From Sepiola atlantica (taxonomy: Eukaryota > Mollusca > Cephalopoda > Sepiida > Sepiolidae), in NCBI GenBank assembly GCA_963556195.1, contig OY744519.1, positions 109,553,032 through 109,617,031 of the forward strand: DNA of 64,000 bases. The letters run 5' to 3'. This document shows, piece after piece, positions 22,997 through 35,640 of this stretch (position 1 is its first letter; every line of letters starts with the position of its first letter). The position numbers were made by a program, and so were the translations under genes. The notes under the pieces are model-generated. The model worked only from the letters and a program-made list of their open reading frames with translations, was not told the DNA's origin and did not search any database.

Positions 22997-24099
22997 TCTC
23001 ACTACACATTAAAACAATAATTTCTTAACTTCTGTTTGGGTCACAAATATAAATCGAAGTTGGAATATGCTGACTACAAAAGTTCTCAGCTGCTGCATGG
23101 ACTATATGGTATGGTGTAGATGCCCGTTTGTGTTTTAGGAGTAGCGTCCATGTTTTTTGTTATTGTTGATGAACTTTCTGTTGGTTTGAGAGGTGGTTTG
23201 TACATGGTGAGTGATGGCTATTGTCCGATGTGTGTTTAACTCATTATATACCTCTGCAGCTGTGACGCACCCAGCTGTGATTCGCTTTCAGTCAATTAGC
23301 AAGAACATGATTCTTAAATGGAGGGTTTATTCGCATGATGAACACGTTTCAGAAGAGTTACAGAAGTTTAAGTGAGATATATATATATATATAGGTATTC
23401 CCTAGGTAAAGAGAGAGAAGGAAAGGGCATTAACCGACTTTATGCTTAATCTATAATATTGTTTGCTTGCCTCACTCCTGTCAAGGTTTTGGGTCGAGAA
23501 TCTATTTCTGCGTCTACTTGTCTCAAGATCTGCCAGGGGAAAAATGACAACAATACAATTGTTGGTAAAAGACTTCCGATTCCCATGTTCCGTTTATACG
23601 CTGAGGTCACCTTCTAACCCGTCAGCTGTCAATCCTCCTAAGTTTGTCTAACCATTATTCTCTCCAGAGGGGTTTCATTATATAACATGCAGTACTGAAA
23701 CTGTTTTTGGATATGGTGGTGTAGATATGTTCATTATGTATACTTTTAGGTAGGATGATATGTCTGACAGCATGATGAGTGCAGTGTTTATTGTTTTTGT
23801 TCTGAAACCTGTGGAGGACTTTTTTTCCCTGGCTCACACTGCAACGTTACGACAACATAACGAGTTTCAATAACAATAATCGAATTAATATCCCATTAAG
23901 GCTGGTACAAATGCACACCCTCATACACTTTGGGACTCACACATTAATAAACATTTAAAACATATCCAAATCTTTGCAACACAATAACATTAAAAGTTGT
24001 AAAAGAATACATTTGTTTTCGTATTTTTAAATGTTTTTAGATGAGAATTTGTAATGTTTACGAATAGGTTTAAGGCTTCCAAAATTTATACTAGAATTG
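22997..24099. other. No gene recognised
   Basis: Includes a short (AT)n at 23379-23394. Open frames near 23463-23837 show no domain. Confidence 0.4.
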
Positions 24100-24412
24100 T
24101 CCACATGGATCCTTGGCGCAGCAGATAAAAGTGCTGAGTGATAATCAGTTCTAAGTGGCAGTCTTTTAAAGATTGAAGGTTTAATCTTCAGTACAGGCGA
24201 TACTAAGTATATAATTAAGAATTACTTAAGACGTCTACTGGGTCACAGCTGACGAAACGAAAACAATCGCCCATATGAAGTAAATAAAGGGTTCAGTTAT
24301 AAGTTTCATACAGATTTCCGCGAAGATTGGAGGTTACATCAACCGAAACGTTGTGAGAATATCAACCGAGATGAGAACGGTAATTCGAATAATTCAAACA
24401 ATACGAAATACA
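24100..24412 (+). mobile_element. tRNA-derived SINE, family 1, near full length
   Basis: The head TTGGCGCAGCAGATAAAAGT resembles an A box, and GAAGGTTTAATC near 24176 a decayed B box. The body includes TAAGAATTACTTAAGAC and AATAAAGGGTTCAG, then a conserved end GGAGGTTACATC, CCGAAACGTTGTGAGAAT and AATAATTCAAACAATACGAA. Other copies lie at 46205-46318, 57240-57575, 59296-59516 and 59517-59590. The end is weakly hammerhead-like, but stem II does not pair properly. Confidence 0.75.
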
Positions 24413-24488
24413 TTTGTTGTTCCATCCTTTCTGAGTGTATGACGTTCTTGATATAAAAAAAGGTGAATCAGTACTGCTGATGTGACTC

Positions 24489-25204
<716 letters not shown>

Positions 25205-25560
25205 TGTACTCGGATGTCAGCTCGACCTGCTGTGTACCAGAGGCGGACGTGACGTCACATGGCTAAAAGAGGGGGAATGAAAATAAGAGTGGGCAGTCAG
25301 TTGGAAGGCTCTTAGCAAATCGGATGGGTAGAGATGACGTAAAATCGACGACAAACCAAGTGGGCAAATATGCATAGCTTGGGATGCTCCCTTCCGCCGC
25401 TGACAGAAGAAAAGCCAACGTCAACATCTAAATAAAGGGCCCTTTTTTTTCAAATTGATGATTCCTTCGTTTCTTTGTGTTGTTGTGAAACATTAATTTC
25501 AGGTGCTCCGGTCGCGGGAAAAGTGGAGGACACGAGGTATGAAAAAATTGTGCTGTTATG
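25205..25560 (+). mobile_element. Possible LTR-like segment
   Basis: A GC-richer block starts with TGTACTCGG, contains AATAAAGGGCCC near 25431, and reaches TTTCA at 25500. It is followed by GGTGCTCCGGTCGCGGGAA, which loosely recalls a primer-binding site but lacks the usual TGG start. No partner LTR or coding region is seen. A splice-site-like reading (AG before, GTATG after) is an alternative. Confidence 0.22.
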
Positions 25561-25739
25561 ATTTGTGATTACATTGATAACAACTTATGTATTTTGTTTG
25601 GTTGTGACTTGTGAGACATTTATCCCTCCCCTCGGAGGGGAGATAATGTAACCGCATTTCACCAACTTTGGCAAGCAACAATTTAATCGTTCTTTTGCCA
25701 GAATTACTTCCCTTGTTGGCATCGGTTTCCTCGATTTAG

Positions 25740-25890
25740 TTTTAGAACCAGGTACTCGCAGAAGGGACCACGTGAAGGTTTTCAACATCCATAGTGGAAG
25801 TGGTGCTATGGAAACAGCAGGATTGGAACCTGGCACGCCTGGTCGTCTACCTACGCCGGTATTCACTTCACTGCAGTCACCTGTCATATT
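25740..25890 (-). mobile_element. Possible tRNA-derived SINE head
   Basis: The minus strand has CAGGTTCCAATCCTGC, a good B box, about 45 bases after GTGACTGCAGTGAAGTG, a loose A box. No tail or second copy was recognised. Confidence 0.35.
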
Positions 25891-26655
25891 CAATTAAGCA
25901 TATCCACTAAATTTGTTGTTCGATTTTGAGTTTCGTTATCAAATAATCTAATGCAGACAAACCAAAGCAAACAGTCTGCATACACTAGCGCCTCAACTAG
26001 TAAAACAAGATAATCACAATGAATCGCCATAATCTGTTCATCCTATTCATACAACAAAGGAAGTAAAAGTTTGCACTACTGTACTGGCTCTCAGAACGTT
26101 GCTTGCTTAAAAAAAACAACTATATATCACAAAATACATAAAATAAACAGTAAGCTGAGTACGCTTGGGCTCAAAGAAGTGACCAATATTATACGGAAGG
26201 CGTTTTGGGGCTTAAAGCTAAATCACAGAGTGAAAGAATCAATATCGGTACCGCACTCCTTCCCATTCATATTAAGATGCAATGCTGCAGTATAGCCGAA
26301 GTAATGAACTTACAGGATCGCATGTGCCCAAACAGCCATGACGAATGAGTCAGAAGGTAAAGCACCACAACGCAATGGCGATCATCTCTCTAACCCCAGC
26401 GCCCAACCCTCTCCTGCGTGTGTAACATGTATATGGAGCTTCACTGTAATAATGTTATATGTACGAGTTTCAATGGACTTATAGATACATTGAGTCTACA
26501 TTACAAGTGCCGCACACCCAATGAGAAGCGTCGTGTGCACAATTATGCAAGTATTCAGTCCAATGATTGTGCAGATAGCATTCTTGTATCATTTGTTCTT
26601 CTTTTATACTTGTTAACCAAATCCCTAAAGGCCCTCTGCCACCTCCTTTGATGTT
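25891..26655. other. No gene recognised
   Basis: Unique-looking DNA; short frames without motifs. Confidence 0.4.
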
Positions 26656-26658
26656 TGA

Positions 26659-26659
<1 letters not shown>

Positions 26660-26722
<63 letters not shown>
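26660..26722. repeat. (AT)n microsatellite
   Basis: Uninterrupted TA run. Confidence 0.95.
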
Positions 26723-26725
<3 letters not shown>

Positions 26726-26812
26726 GCATATTATATGTAGATAGAATTAATTAATCCTATATGTTCATACATAAAATCTTGCTATATATCCAGACATAAA
26801 TACATAAACTTG

Positions 26813-26878
26813 CATACATACATACATACATACATACATACATACATACATACTTATATATATATATATATATATATT
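26813..26878. repeat. (ACAT)n followed by (AT)n
   Basis: ACAT tetramers to about 26851, then TA repeats. On the minus strand the TA run is the tail of the SINE at 26880-27123. Confidence 0.95.
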
Positions 26879-26879
26879 A

Positions 26880-27123
26880 GAAATATATGTTTTTATCTAC
26901 ATACGTATACGTTTCATCCTTTCGGGAATCGTCAGTGTAGAGATGATTATTCATACCGATCGCAGGACTCGAAACCCCGGAACACGAGTCATGTTTTTAA
27001 CTCAAATTTCGACGCTTTAGCCCACACGGCTACTATAAACAACCTGATAAATCAGCGATAGATTGCACCGATTAAAGGCAGTTGTCGTCAAGAGTGCTCA
27101 ACTACTGAATGGACGTGCATTAA
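26880..27123 (-). mobile_element. tRNA-derived SINE carrying a hammerhead, family 2
   Basis: On the minus strand GTGTGGGCTAAAGCGTC is an A box and GGTTTCGAGTCCTGCGA a B box with one extra T. An HHR follows about 25 bases later (26941 down to 26896), then a (TA)n tail. A second copy, 51593-51832, is colinear throughout. Homology extends upstream of the tRNA-like head to GAGCACTCTTGACGACA, so the element may be longer than the classic head-tail form. RNA polymerase III transcription is inferred from the boxes. Confidence 0.75.
26896..26941 (-). ncRNA. Hammerhead ribozyme, type I, core intact
   Basis: In minus-strand order: stem I TCTACA (26941-26936), core CTGACGA (26935-26929), stem II 26928-26916 with TCC pairing GGA, GAAA (26915-26912), stem III palindrome CGTATACG (26911-26904), then T-A as U-H, and stem I TGTAGA (26901-26896). 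Stem I gives six Watson-Crick pairs. All conserved core bases are present with a GUA cleavage site. The closing pair of stem II is U-U, which may weaken activity. The short self-complementary stem III suggests efficient cleavage only as a dimer, as known for SINE and retrozyme hammerheads. Confidence 0.72.
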
Positions 27124-27124
27124 T

Positions 27125-27129
27125 GCATT

Positions 27130-27183
<54 letters not shown>

Positions 27184-27184
27184 G

Positions 27185-27226
<42 letters not shown>

Positions 27227-27238
27227 ATATATATATAT
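27125..27238. repeat. (CTAT)n followed by (AT)n
   Basis: CTAT tetramers to about 27182, then TA repeats. Confidence 0.95.
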
Positions 27239-27417
27239 AGGCATATTTATGTAATTATGTATGTATGTATTTCTTTGCATATACATATGCATAACAAGGA
27301 TAAAGTTACATATATGTATGTGTATAATTATATATATATATGTGTGGATATATGCATATATGTAAGCAAGTGTAAAAGTATACATTTTTAGCATATCTAG
27401 AGACACGTACATACATA

Positions 27418-27521
<104 letters not shown>

Positions 27522-28029
27522 TGTTTGTGTGTGTATTACATGCACCTCAATGTCCAATCTTATATGCGCCTGTGTCAAATCAAACGGGGTTACTCAGACT
27601 GGCCAAACCTTCGTTTCTTCTTTTCATGTTTGGTCTTTGAGGTTTCGTCAGATGATTTCAACTGCGGATCGTAACAATAGATTCGGTAACTCACTCGCAA
27701 ATCCTTGAGATTAAAAGAATTGTCGGCGATTCATCATGCCTCTCTTATTTCAACTCTTGCTCTTTTCTTCAACCCCCCCCCCCGTTTCCCACTTCCTTCA
27801 CGGAGCTTTGATTGCCCCAGCCGTAACCTACCGACTTCCGGTGAAACGTGGCAGCTGCACTGGCTGCAGGTTGGTCGGTCTGTCCGTAGGTATGTAGCCT
27901 GTTTGCTCTCTATATCTGCTCTGTCGGCTGATCAGGTAGCTGATCAGCAGATGGTCAACGAAGGAAAAAAGTCAGCTCTGTATGAATCACAAAATGCACG
28001 TTGATCTATTATATCTACTGGAAAAAATA
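27522..28029. other. No gene recognised
   Basis: Includes a C10 run at about 27774-27783. No motif was found in the open frame that crosses it. Confidence 0.4.
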
Positions 28030-28110
28030 TGCGACCCTGAACTCAACATTGAATGATAGTACATTAGTCTGAAATAGTATGGTAAACTGAATTTAATATA
28101 AGCGAATGCC
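28030..28110 (+). repeat. Dispersed repeat, GATAGTACATTAGTCTG family
   Basis: Shares CATTGAATGATAGTACATTA and GTCTGAAATAGTATGGTAAA with 28565-28640, and a related block with 60801-60860. Confidence 0.6.
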
Positions 28111-28434
28111 ATGACCGGAAATGGAAACCGAAACCTGATGTTCTACGAACTGTGCTATTTAGATTTTCTTGTAAATAGATCTTAAAACATTACCTTACCA
28201 AAATAATCATAGCTTCGATGTGACGTTATAGATTTATGATTTACGTCATGTCAAAACATGAATTCAAACATAAGCGATAATAAAATAAATAGATAACTGA
28301 ATGGGTAAACATTATCAATAGCGTTGGAAATTCTTTTAATAGTCCAAAACAATTAATTTTGCTTTAACTACGTATTAGCGTTACAACTATTTAATATATA
28401 ATATATACATATATATATATTAGAATTTAGGCGC

Positions 28435-28435
<1 letters not shown>

Positions 28436-28513
<78 letters not shown>
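28436..28513. repeat. (AT)n microsatellite
   Basis: Uninterrupted TA run of about 78 bp. Confidence 0.96.
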
Positions 28514-28519
<6 letters not shown>

Positions 28520-28564
28520 CTATAGACAAACTGTCTAGGTCCGGAGGGTCTAGTCTCCATTAGT

Positions 28565-28765
28565 AATAGATGAATTGAACATTAAATGATAGTACATTTG
28601 TCTGAAATAGTATGGTAAACTGAATTGAGCATTACAAAATATTAATTGTATTGTTTAGGCTCCAGGCAGACAGATACCAAATCTGCATTATTAATAGCAG
28701 TAATAATATAGTTTCGGATTCAGACAGACATATACCAAATCTCCATTAGTAATAAATATAGCTAA
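28565..28765 (+). repeat. Dispersed repeat, same family, with internal duplication
   Basis: After the shared start, CAGACAGATACCAAATCT-like blocks recur about 57 bp apart, each after a TTTAGGCT or TTTCGGATT word. The same arrangement is seen at 60880-60968. Confidence 0.6.
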
Positions 28766-30575
28766 CAAGACGCAGATATTAGAAACATGCTTTGAATAAT
28801 TAGCGTCACTATCTAAACACTTATCCGACGACCAGTACTATATTATTATTAGAAAAATGCGAATATACATGTAGTAAAGTTTTGAATTGATATATCCCAT
28901 TAAAAATACTTTTATTTTAATCAATTTAATTGTTTACGTTTTTCTGTCAATCAGCCATGCTTCATATTTTTATGAGTAAATCTTAATAGCTTAGAAACTA
29001 AACGGTCATGGTCTATGAAAATTATTTGTCAATTATGACAATAGTAACTGCCGCTAAGTTATCGTACTAATGCCAGATAATTTCCCAAAGGTTTTACCGC
29101 TGAAGCCTGCTGATATTTACTCCTATCACCTCCGGTCTCACCGGAACACAGTTCTTAATAGGGTAACTTTTTGCTAAATCGCCGCTATAATGCAGGAATA
29201 GCGGTTTACCATTACGCAAAACACACAAAACCATCTTACATTCCCGCGTCGCAATAAATATTATTTTTTTAAATATTTTATCTGTACATGTCGATGTTCG
29301 ACTATTTACAGACCTTTTTGAATAAAGGATCATCGGAATATAGTAAGAATATAATTTACGAACATATAACGAAATAAAACGCGTCTATGCTAGATGACTG
29401 GTAATTTCGTTTGAATTCGCTTCATAATTCCTTATTCCTACTTTTTGGGAATAAACTTTGTTTGGAGAAAAACTTCACCAACAAAGAAACAAAAATGACT
29501 GATTTATCATTTTGTCATTAAATAGCAAGTTCACGTATCTGTTTAAAACTCATTGTGTTTAGCATTCGTGAAAAAAACAAAACATCTGCCTTGGCGGAGG
29601 TGTAACGAAATTACCCCGGGGTGATGGTTAAAGACAGGATAATGAATGAGTATAATAGCCTAGATGGTAACATGATATAGGTCAGGGGTGCTGATAGGTG
29701 TCGCGTTTAGAATAAGACTGTGATTGTTTTCATTATTTCAAGTTGCAGACTTAAAATGTCACTTGTAAACACTTGATTGTATCCCGATTTAAGAAATGTA
29801 TTAAAAACAATTGCAGAATTAAGTCACCAATGGAGACAGAACCTAAAAAACTCAGAACACACTTGATGATTGAAGTGAGCAGACGCTCCGACTTTTGCTC
29901 CCCCAGCTGAGGTTGGGGAGTTAAATGCATCTGTAAGGCAGTCGTGTAACAAGGAAATATCGATATTCTACTTGCAATAAATTGTAAACTTTATATAAAA
30001 ATACTTTCTTGTTCGTCGCTTTCTTCATTTCTGCTGTTAAATCTTTCGATGCGGAGACCAGTAAACGACAACGTTATGCGTTAGAAAAAACGTGCCAAGT
30101 TGCTTCTTGTATTAAATACGACATAAAGCCAACCTTTTTCATTTACCTCGGAAATATTATTGTGCACCTCCCAATTTGCTATTTTGCTTGTGTTAGCCTC
30201 TCCCGATCCGAACATAAGAACCTCCAAGGGACAATAAGGGCCTCGCTTAAGAACCACTTTTCTAAATGCGGGAAAACGCTCTATTTACCAGAGTCGCATA
30301 TTTATGAGAGGTATCAAGTACTTAACAATACATTTACTAACATTTGGCAAAAGTCTGTGGAAGCAGTTCAAGAAAATATTGATTAACTGCGCCCGAATTC
30401 GATTTTGCAAAGAAGAGGTCAACCATGTCAGAAGGTCAAACATCTAAAACAACCAAACAACATTACAATTAGTGACGTTGGTTTGCAAAGATAGACCGGC
30501 TCGAATTACAAATTGGACCCCATTAAATAAATTACATTTAATTTAGATTTACTGAAATATTTCTTTTTCCTATTT
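28766..30575. other. No gene recognised
   Basis: About 1.8 kb of unremarkable AT-rich DNA. A plus frame of 125 codons (30009-30386) has no ATG start and no domain I recognise. GCCTTGGCGGAGGT near 29590 resembles words seen in old transposons, which I cannot assign. Confidence 0.35.
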
Positions 30576-30577
30576 AG

Positions 30578-30800
30578 ATCACCACTTATCAAGGTTAAGG
30601 ACCACTCGAGGACAAGGGTTAATACAACGGAATGATTCCCAGTCGAAATATGAGGAACACTATGGGAGTAATGTCATTGATCAATGGTATGAACGGCGTT
30701 TGATTACTTAAGGGGCGGTCTATGAGAAGAATTGTTGACATTGGATTTAAGGACGACCAAGTTGTACCGTGGTAATTTGTTCCACGGGCAGAAAACCCTT
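30578..30800 (+). repeat. Dispersed repeat, copy 1
   Basis: Shares a TCACCACYTAYCAAGG start, TTGATTACT and a TTGACATTRGATTTARRGAC block with 43340-43600. The class is unknown. Confidence 0.5.
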
Positions 30801-31485
30801 GCAAAAGAAACTCTGCCCATGAAAATTACGTCTGACGCTAGGCACATGGTGGGAAAAAGGAACGTCTTTTTTCTGTTGTGGTAGAAAACGAGTTCTTGCT
30901 GTGAATGTGTTACAAGGAGGAACCAAATATTGGAGATCAATGGAGCACCTTCAATAAAAAATAATGATAGCATATGTGAACAACTCCTCTCTCGCAACAA
31001 CCTGTTACTGTCGCCCTCATGCTCGTACGTTGTCTCTCGTGTCCCGGGCTGATATCTCTGACGTTGGTTGATGTGGCACCAACGCTGATAAAGACTGGTT
31101 TGGTTGAAGCGTCTTTGGCGACTGGACAGTACCCCCCACCCACACCTTGTGATTATTTGATCAAGAGATACAGTCTTGGGTCGTTACGGTGCGGTTCATC
31201 AACGAAGGGAGAAATGGTATATGTCGAAAAAAACCATCAAATTAAACAGGCAACTCAAGGCATTAACAACACAACAATATTCTTAGTTTTGTTTGTATAT
31301 CACAGTGAAACTTGTATTTACAGAGTCTTTCGTGGGGTAGGGGTTTATTGCCTTTGTTTCTGGGTGTGGTTTGGGCATTTCAACTTCGACTATGCAACTC
31401 TTCAAGTTCACGGACTGACCGACGTGAAGGTCTTTTATTTTCCGGACTTAAAAAAGTAATTCACCCGAGGCGGAAGGGGGGGGGG
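30801..31485. other. No gene recognised
   Basis: An open plus frame (31019-31459) carries no motif I can name. A G10-type run lies near 31478. Confidence 0.35.
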
Positions 31486-31489
31486 GACG

Positions 31490-31925
31490 AACGACAGCTC
31501 TCTCAATTTCTTCAACTGAGTTCGTACTAGCTCGAAAACTTTATTCGTTTTCTTCTCTGGTCTTTCATTCTGTTAAATTCGCGCTCCGTCGCGCTTTATA
31601 TATCTAGGCAAGGTAACTCAGCGTCGCCCGGCCAAATCATACTTTCCTTAGCCAATAAACGATTCGATTGGTCGCCTATTTACATCAGTTTACCTCGAAG
31701 GCTGGAGTCTGTGTCAATCACTCACCCTATTTCCCGAAATTACCTGACGCAACTTCGACATTACTCTATCAGGGCTCATCTTTCTAACGCCCACATAGTT
31801 CTCGTGGCTCAGATTTCTCTTGCACCCAACTCACCGGGCTCTTGATATTTGTCAATTTATGACAGCTCCGCAGTCGAACTGATCTCTGACCTGCGGTTGC
31901 GTCCCGAAGTATAAAATAATCGACC
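31490..31925 (-). mobile_element. Possible LTR or promoter-polyA unit
   Basis: The minus strand has GATATATAAAGCGCGACGG (TATA-like), then about 60 bp later AATAAAGTTTTCGAGC, the spacing expected for the TATA box and polyA signal of a retroelement LTR. The region is locally GC-rich. No partner LTR or coding region is visible. Confidence 0.3.
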
Positions 31926-32680
31926 ATTTTAATTTAAACAACGTCCCATCAGAGCCCAGAAATATAAACAATTTATGCTAACTCAATTTCTTAATCGTGT
32001 GAATATAATTTAAATTCTTTCGATGATGGTTCACAATTATATACTAGCAATTTAATCACCCAAAATTCCTCGCAGGGTCTCTGCACTCTGTTATACGTAG
32101 AGGGAGACTAGAAACGCCTTTTCGGTGAGAAACGGGTTGTAGGGAAGAGAAGAGATCACCCCACTAGATTTCAAAGTCGATTTTGTAATCTGTCAAGGCA
32201 AAAAAAAGTTTTCTGTGCGGTACCTCTCTAGATGTGGCAACAGTATTCTATATTTAGACGTATTCAAAAAAAATCTCTGAATTTGTTGGTAAAACAACCA
32301 AAATAATCGATTAACGATTATAATTTTCTTTAATTTGTGTCGATTTATGTTATTTTTTAAAATTGGAGTACAGTTTTTACGGCGTCGCTACTACAGCATT
32401 ATATAAATGTCGCTTTGACGTTATACTGCAGGCTCCCCACAACGTGTCTGGTCTGCAACCTCAGCTGGTAACATTACCCTGTAACGTTACAAGGTACTGT
32501 TATATAAACAGTCCTTCTAAGACTCTCGACAGCACCACCCTCCTAAAGTCCAACCTTTCCTCACTATGGTAGGCAACGTGATAGTGCCAGAGCTGCCCGG
32601 CTGCATAAACAGCCCTTCTTAGATTCTACACAGCATCAAAAACAAAATTTAGAAAAATAGGAAACATATTTAAAACTAGT
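31926..32680. other. No gene recognised; short internal duplication
   Basis: CTGTTATATAAACAGTCCTT near 32500 and CTGCATAAACAGCCCTT near 32600 are diverged repeats of one unit, each followed by a GACAGCACC or ACAGCATC word. Confidence 0.4.
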
Positions 32681-32682
32681 AT

Positions 32683-33097
32683 GGCTACCCAGCGTTGCCC
32701 GGGAGAGTAGTAAGTAGTTTATTTTTTTTATCAACAACAATTCATTTCTTATTGTTGGCAAACGAGAGCAAAATCTTACTGTAAAATCCGAACAAATACA
32801 CGAATAAAGTTTTACAAAAGAAAAATAAACGAGAAAAGTTTTACTTCAAAAGAAAAAACAAACTAATCCGCTCACTCTCTCTTCTGAACCTGTAAATAAA
32901 GCATCTGTGTGCCGGTAGATTATTTTTTATGCTAGTCACAAAATTATTAAGAACAAGGGAATATTTCTCGTTTCTACACTTTTTATTATCAGTTATTAAG
33001 ATTAAGCCTCCTCTCCTTTGATCATAGAAATTAAATTTGTGTACGTGATTATTGAAGTGAGCCGGACAAAAGTGCGTTCACTTTTATTATATAGGTA
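32683..33097 (+). mobile_element. ACTAG...TTATTATATAG element
   Basis: The start ACTAGTATGGCTACCCAGCG, then TTGCCCGGG, recurs with changes at 43922 and 54232. The end GTTCACTTTTATTATATAGG recurs at 34680 and, inverted, at 47597. I take these as the two ends of one AT-target-inserting element about 410 bp long here. No coding region remains and the class is not identified. Confidence 0.5.
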
Positions 33098-33660
33098 AAA
33101 AGAAACGAAATAAAACACATCCAGTTGATATTGTAGATGGAAAGGCAATACCAAAAAGAATTCATTTTTCTTGACAATTTCTTAAGACAACGAAAGATAA
33201 CAAGTTCGTGAAGATTAAGAGTTGTCCGAGAACGTTCTTGGTGAAAGAAGATGTTTTACCTGTAAAGAGAAATTGAGCACACATGTCCATTTAAGTTGTG
33301 CATTGTGTTTATGCGTGTGTAAATAGGATAGGCATTGTAGACATTATGCATATAAGTGTGCCTGTTTTGTTAGTGAGAGAGTATATGAACTTGGGTGTGA
33401 GAGTGTTCGGTTAATAGTGTTCATATGCTGTCGCTATGTTTAGTAGTTCGTGTGTGTCTCTTGTGATGTGTGCGCTACTTGCCGAATGCATAACGTGTCG
33501 TACACACGCGTGTCGGGTCTGGAAGAAAAAACAGTAAAGAGAAAGAAAATGCTGTGTTTGGGTTTTCATATTACACGCGAGATTTGGAAATTAATATTTC
33601 TTGTGCTGTGATTGATTGATAGAAACTGCTGATTTGAGCTTTTGTCCAACCATATGATTT
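33098..33660. other. No gene recognised
   Basis: GT-rich stretches around 33300-33500 only. Confidence 0.4.
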
Positions 33661-33662
33661 TC

Positions 33663-33880
33663 ACAAATAAATGCTTGCAGCAGTTTTATTAGACTGTGGC
33701 CGTGTTCAAGAGAGACGAAGAAAATTTACAGTTTATTTGGGCCATCCGTTACTATAAATATCTGATCTTCATAAATAAATGCTTGTAGGTGCTTTGTTAG
33801 ATGGGCTTGTATTTAAGAGAGACGGAGAAAATATAGAGGCTATTTCATACATTCATACCTATAAAAGTCATGCATGCATA
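33663..33880. repeat. 108-bp tandem duplication
   Basis: AAATAAATGCTTG occurs at 33665 and 33773, each followed by TTAGA and AAGAGAGACGRAGAAAAT. Confidence 0.75.
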
Positions 33881-34009
33881 AATGAATGCTTGTCGGCTAA
33901 TATTCAACAGAAACCGAGAACAATTAGAGGTCACTCGACGTACCCGTTCTACTTTGATTTTATGCAGAAATTCATAAACTGTGACGTATCTTGTAAGACG
34001 TTCTTCTCG

Positions 34010-34012
<3 letters not shown>

Positions 34013-34096
<84 letters not shown>
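34013..34096. repeat. (ATC)n microsatellite
   Basis: About 28 triplets. The poly-His and poly-Met frames are artefacts. Confidence 0.97.
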
Positions 34097-34728
34097 TTAC
34101 TAGCTAACTTCATTTGCTCGCAATCGTTTTTCAATGGTAAAAAACTACTTGAAATCATTGAAACGAAACTAATGGATAAGAAAAGTCAGTCAAGCAGTCG
34201 AGATGTTATTGTCATTTTATTCTATTTCTAATCCTGTAAACATTTTTTAAATTTTCTTAAAATAAACGAAATTTCTCATCGCGATAAGGTATTTCGTTTT
34301 AAAATACATTGTTTAAAACCATCAACATTCGAACGTATCTTTTATCTGTTTCGAGGCTGGATTTTAACATTTTTCAAACTTAAAAAAAAGTATATAAAAT
34401 CTTAATTCATTTGCTAAATAAAATACCCCCCCCCTTACATACATAATTTGAAATTGAGATGGCGTTCCATTTAAAAAAAACATTTCAACGCAAAAAGGTA
34501 TTATTTATTTATTTTTGTTGATTGATATTTGAGCCCAAGTTTTACATCATTTATTCTCCTTCCCTCTGCCTACTGTTTTCCTTCGCTTTTACTCTTTGTT
34601 CTTTTCACCTTCTCATTCGTTTACTCTACCCCTACCCTTTCTTCTTCATACCGCGAAGCGCGCCGGATATAAGCACATTCACATTTATTATATAGTTTAT
34701 TCTTATATAGAAGTAATGTGACTTATAA
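34097..34728. other. No gene; ends with a CACATTCACATTTATTATAT element end
   Basis: The block at 34670-34697 matches the 3' end of the element at 32683-33097, so an older copy ends here. The rest is AT-rich with no recognisable gene. Confidence 0.4.
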
Positions 34729-34797
34729 TTTTACCATCTAATTTACATAGGTGTTTGTAATGGTGGACTGACACACGTATGTAAATTAGATGGCAAT
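34729..34797. repeat. Short hairpin palindrome
   Basis: ACCATCTAATTTACATA (34733-34749) is the reverse complement of TATGTAAATTAGATGG (34780-34795), around a loop of about 30 bp. Confidence 0.8.
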
Positions 34798-35089
34798 TCT
34801 GAAAAAAGAGTCACTCTTTTTCTAAATGCTCGCAGACATTAAAAAATAGTGGTTGAATCAACATAGAATGAGAGGGCTAGAAAAATACATAGATAGCTGA
34901 GAGAGATGGTTGACTTGTTCAGTTAATTATAAATTACGGTTAATTAGAAAAAATAAAAGAGAATTTCTTTTTAACCAAAGCTCAATCCCAGAACTCAAGT
35001 ATGTTTCAACCAGTATTTTGTGTTATTCGAATATATATAAAAAAAACTTAGCGAAACAAACGTTGATTAACCCACATCTCTAGTTATAT

Positions 35090-35425
35090 AAAGTTAGGTA
35101 TGTATAGGATTCACTCCTAAACTAATTAACCCCTCATTATGAATTTTAGAACACAGCTGCTATGGCTAAGAGTGGGTAATTTGGGCTATATTTAGTTTAA
35201 TTTAGTTTTATAAAAAAGGGTCAAATAGGAGGTGGAAGCCCTTCGTGAAAATTTAGAATAGCTCCGATTTTTTGTGAAATTCTAACAATAGGGATTAGAC
35301 ATCACTTAATAAATATTCCCCAAATTTCAGTTTCTTTGGAGTATTTTAAAGAGTTTTTCGGCGGCACAATATGGGCTCAATCTCCCAGGTGAAAATTCAA
35401 ATATTTCAGATTTGCATTGAATTTG
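35090..35425 (-). mobile_element. Dispersed repeat G, copy 1
   Basis: Begins AAGTTAGGTATGTATA and contains CTCCTAAACTAATTAACC, CTATATTTAGTTTAATTTAG and GCACAATATGGGCTCAA. These blocks are reverse complements of segments in 48782-49190 and 63168-63622. There is no coding region and the class is unknown. The repeated end ATACACATACCTAACTTTAT marks its terminus. Confidence 0.65.
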
Positions 35426-35429
35426 ATCT

Positions 35430-35640
35430 ATAGTCCCTATTTACTTGTGCTCCCCACGAGGGCAAGAGTTAGACACAAAGTCGGTTTTTAATGTGGGAAA
35501 CTCCAGCTTCCAAAAAAAGGTCACTCTGTATTGGGACAAAAATAAAAATTACCTCAGTCTCTGACCGACACGATAGAGAAGTATCAGAACAGATACTACA
35601 CTTTTCTCCTTGCCAAAAATACCAATGCATTAGCTCCATA
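35430..35640 (-). repeat. U2 snRNA-derived repeat, copy 1
   Basis: The minus strand reads GTGTAGTATCTGTTC, the branch-point-recognition region of U2 snRNA. GATAC, CTCTATC and a GAGGTAATTTTTAT stretch follow, in U2 order but with stem-loop IIa deleted. TTTTTTTGGAAGCTGGAGTT then recalls the U2 segment after the Sm site. It continues into CCGACTTTGTGTCTAACTC, shared with 58258-58458 and 19930-20010. The 5' end GGCCTTTTGGC is degraded here. I read it as a U2-derived dispersed repeat and not a working snRNA gene. Confidence 0.6.

Noticed and set aside
24320..24360. Hammerhead at the SINE family 1 end
   Set aside because: Core partly matches in some copies, but stem II pairs poorly and the cleavage position is mostly G, which the consensus excludes.
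30009..30386. Open frame of 125 codons
   Set aside because: No ATG, no domain, no supporting splice or codon evidence.
33779..34231. Open frame with a long His run
   Set aside because: The His run is the (ATC)n array; flanks show no motif and a tandem duplication covers the start.
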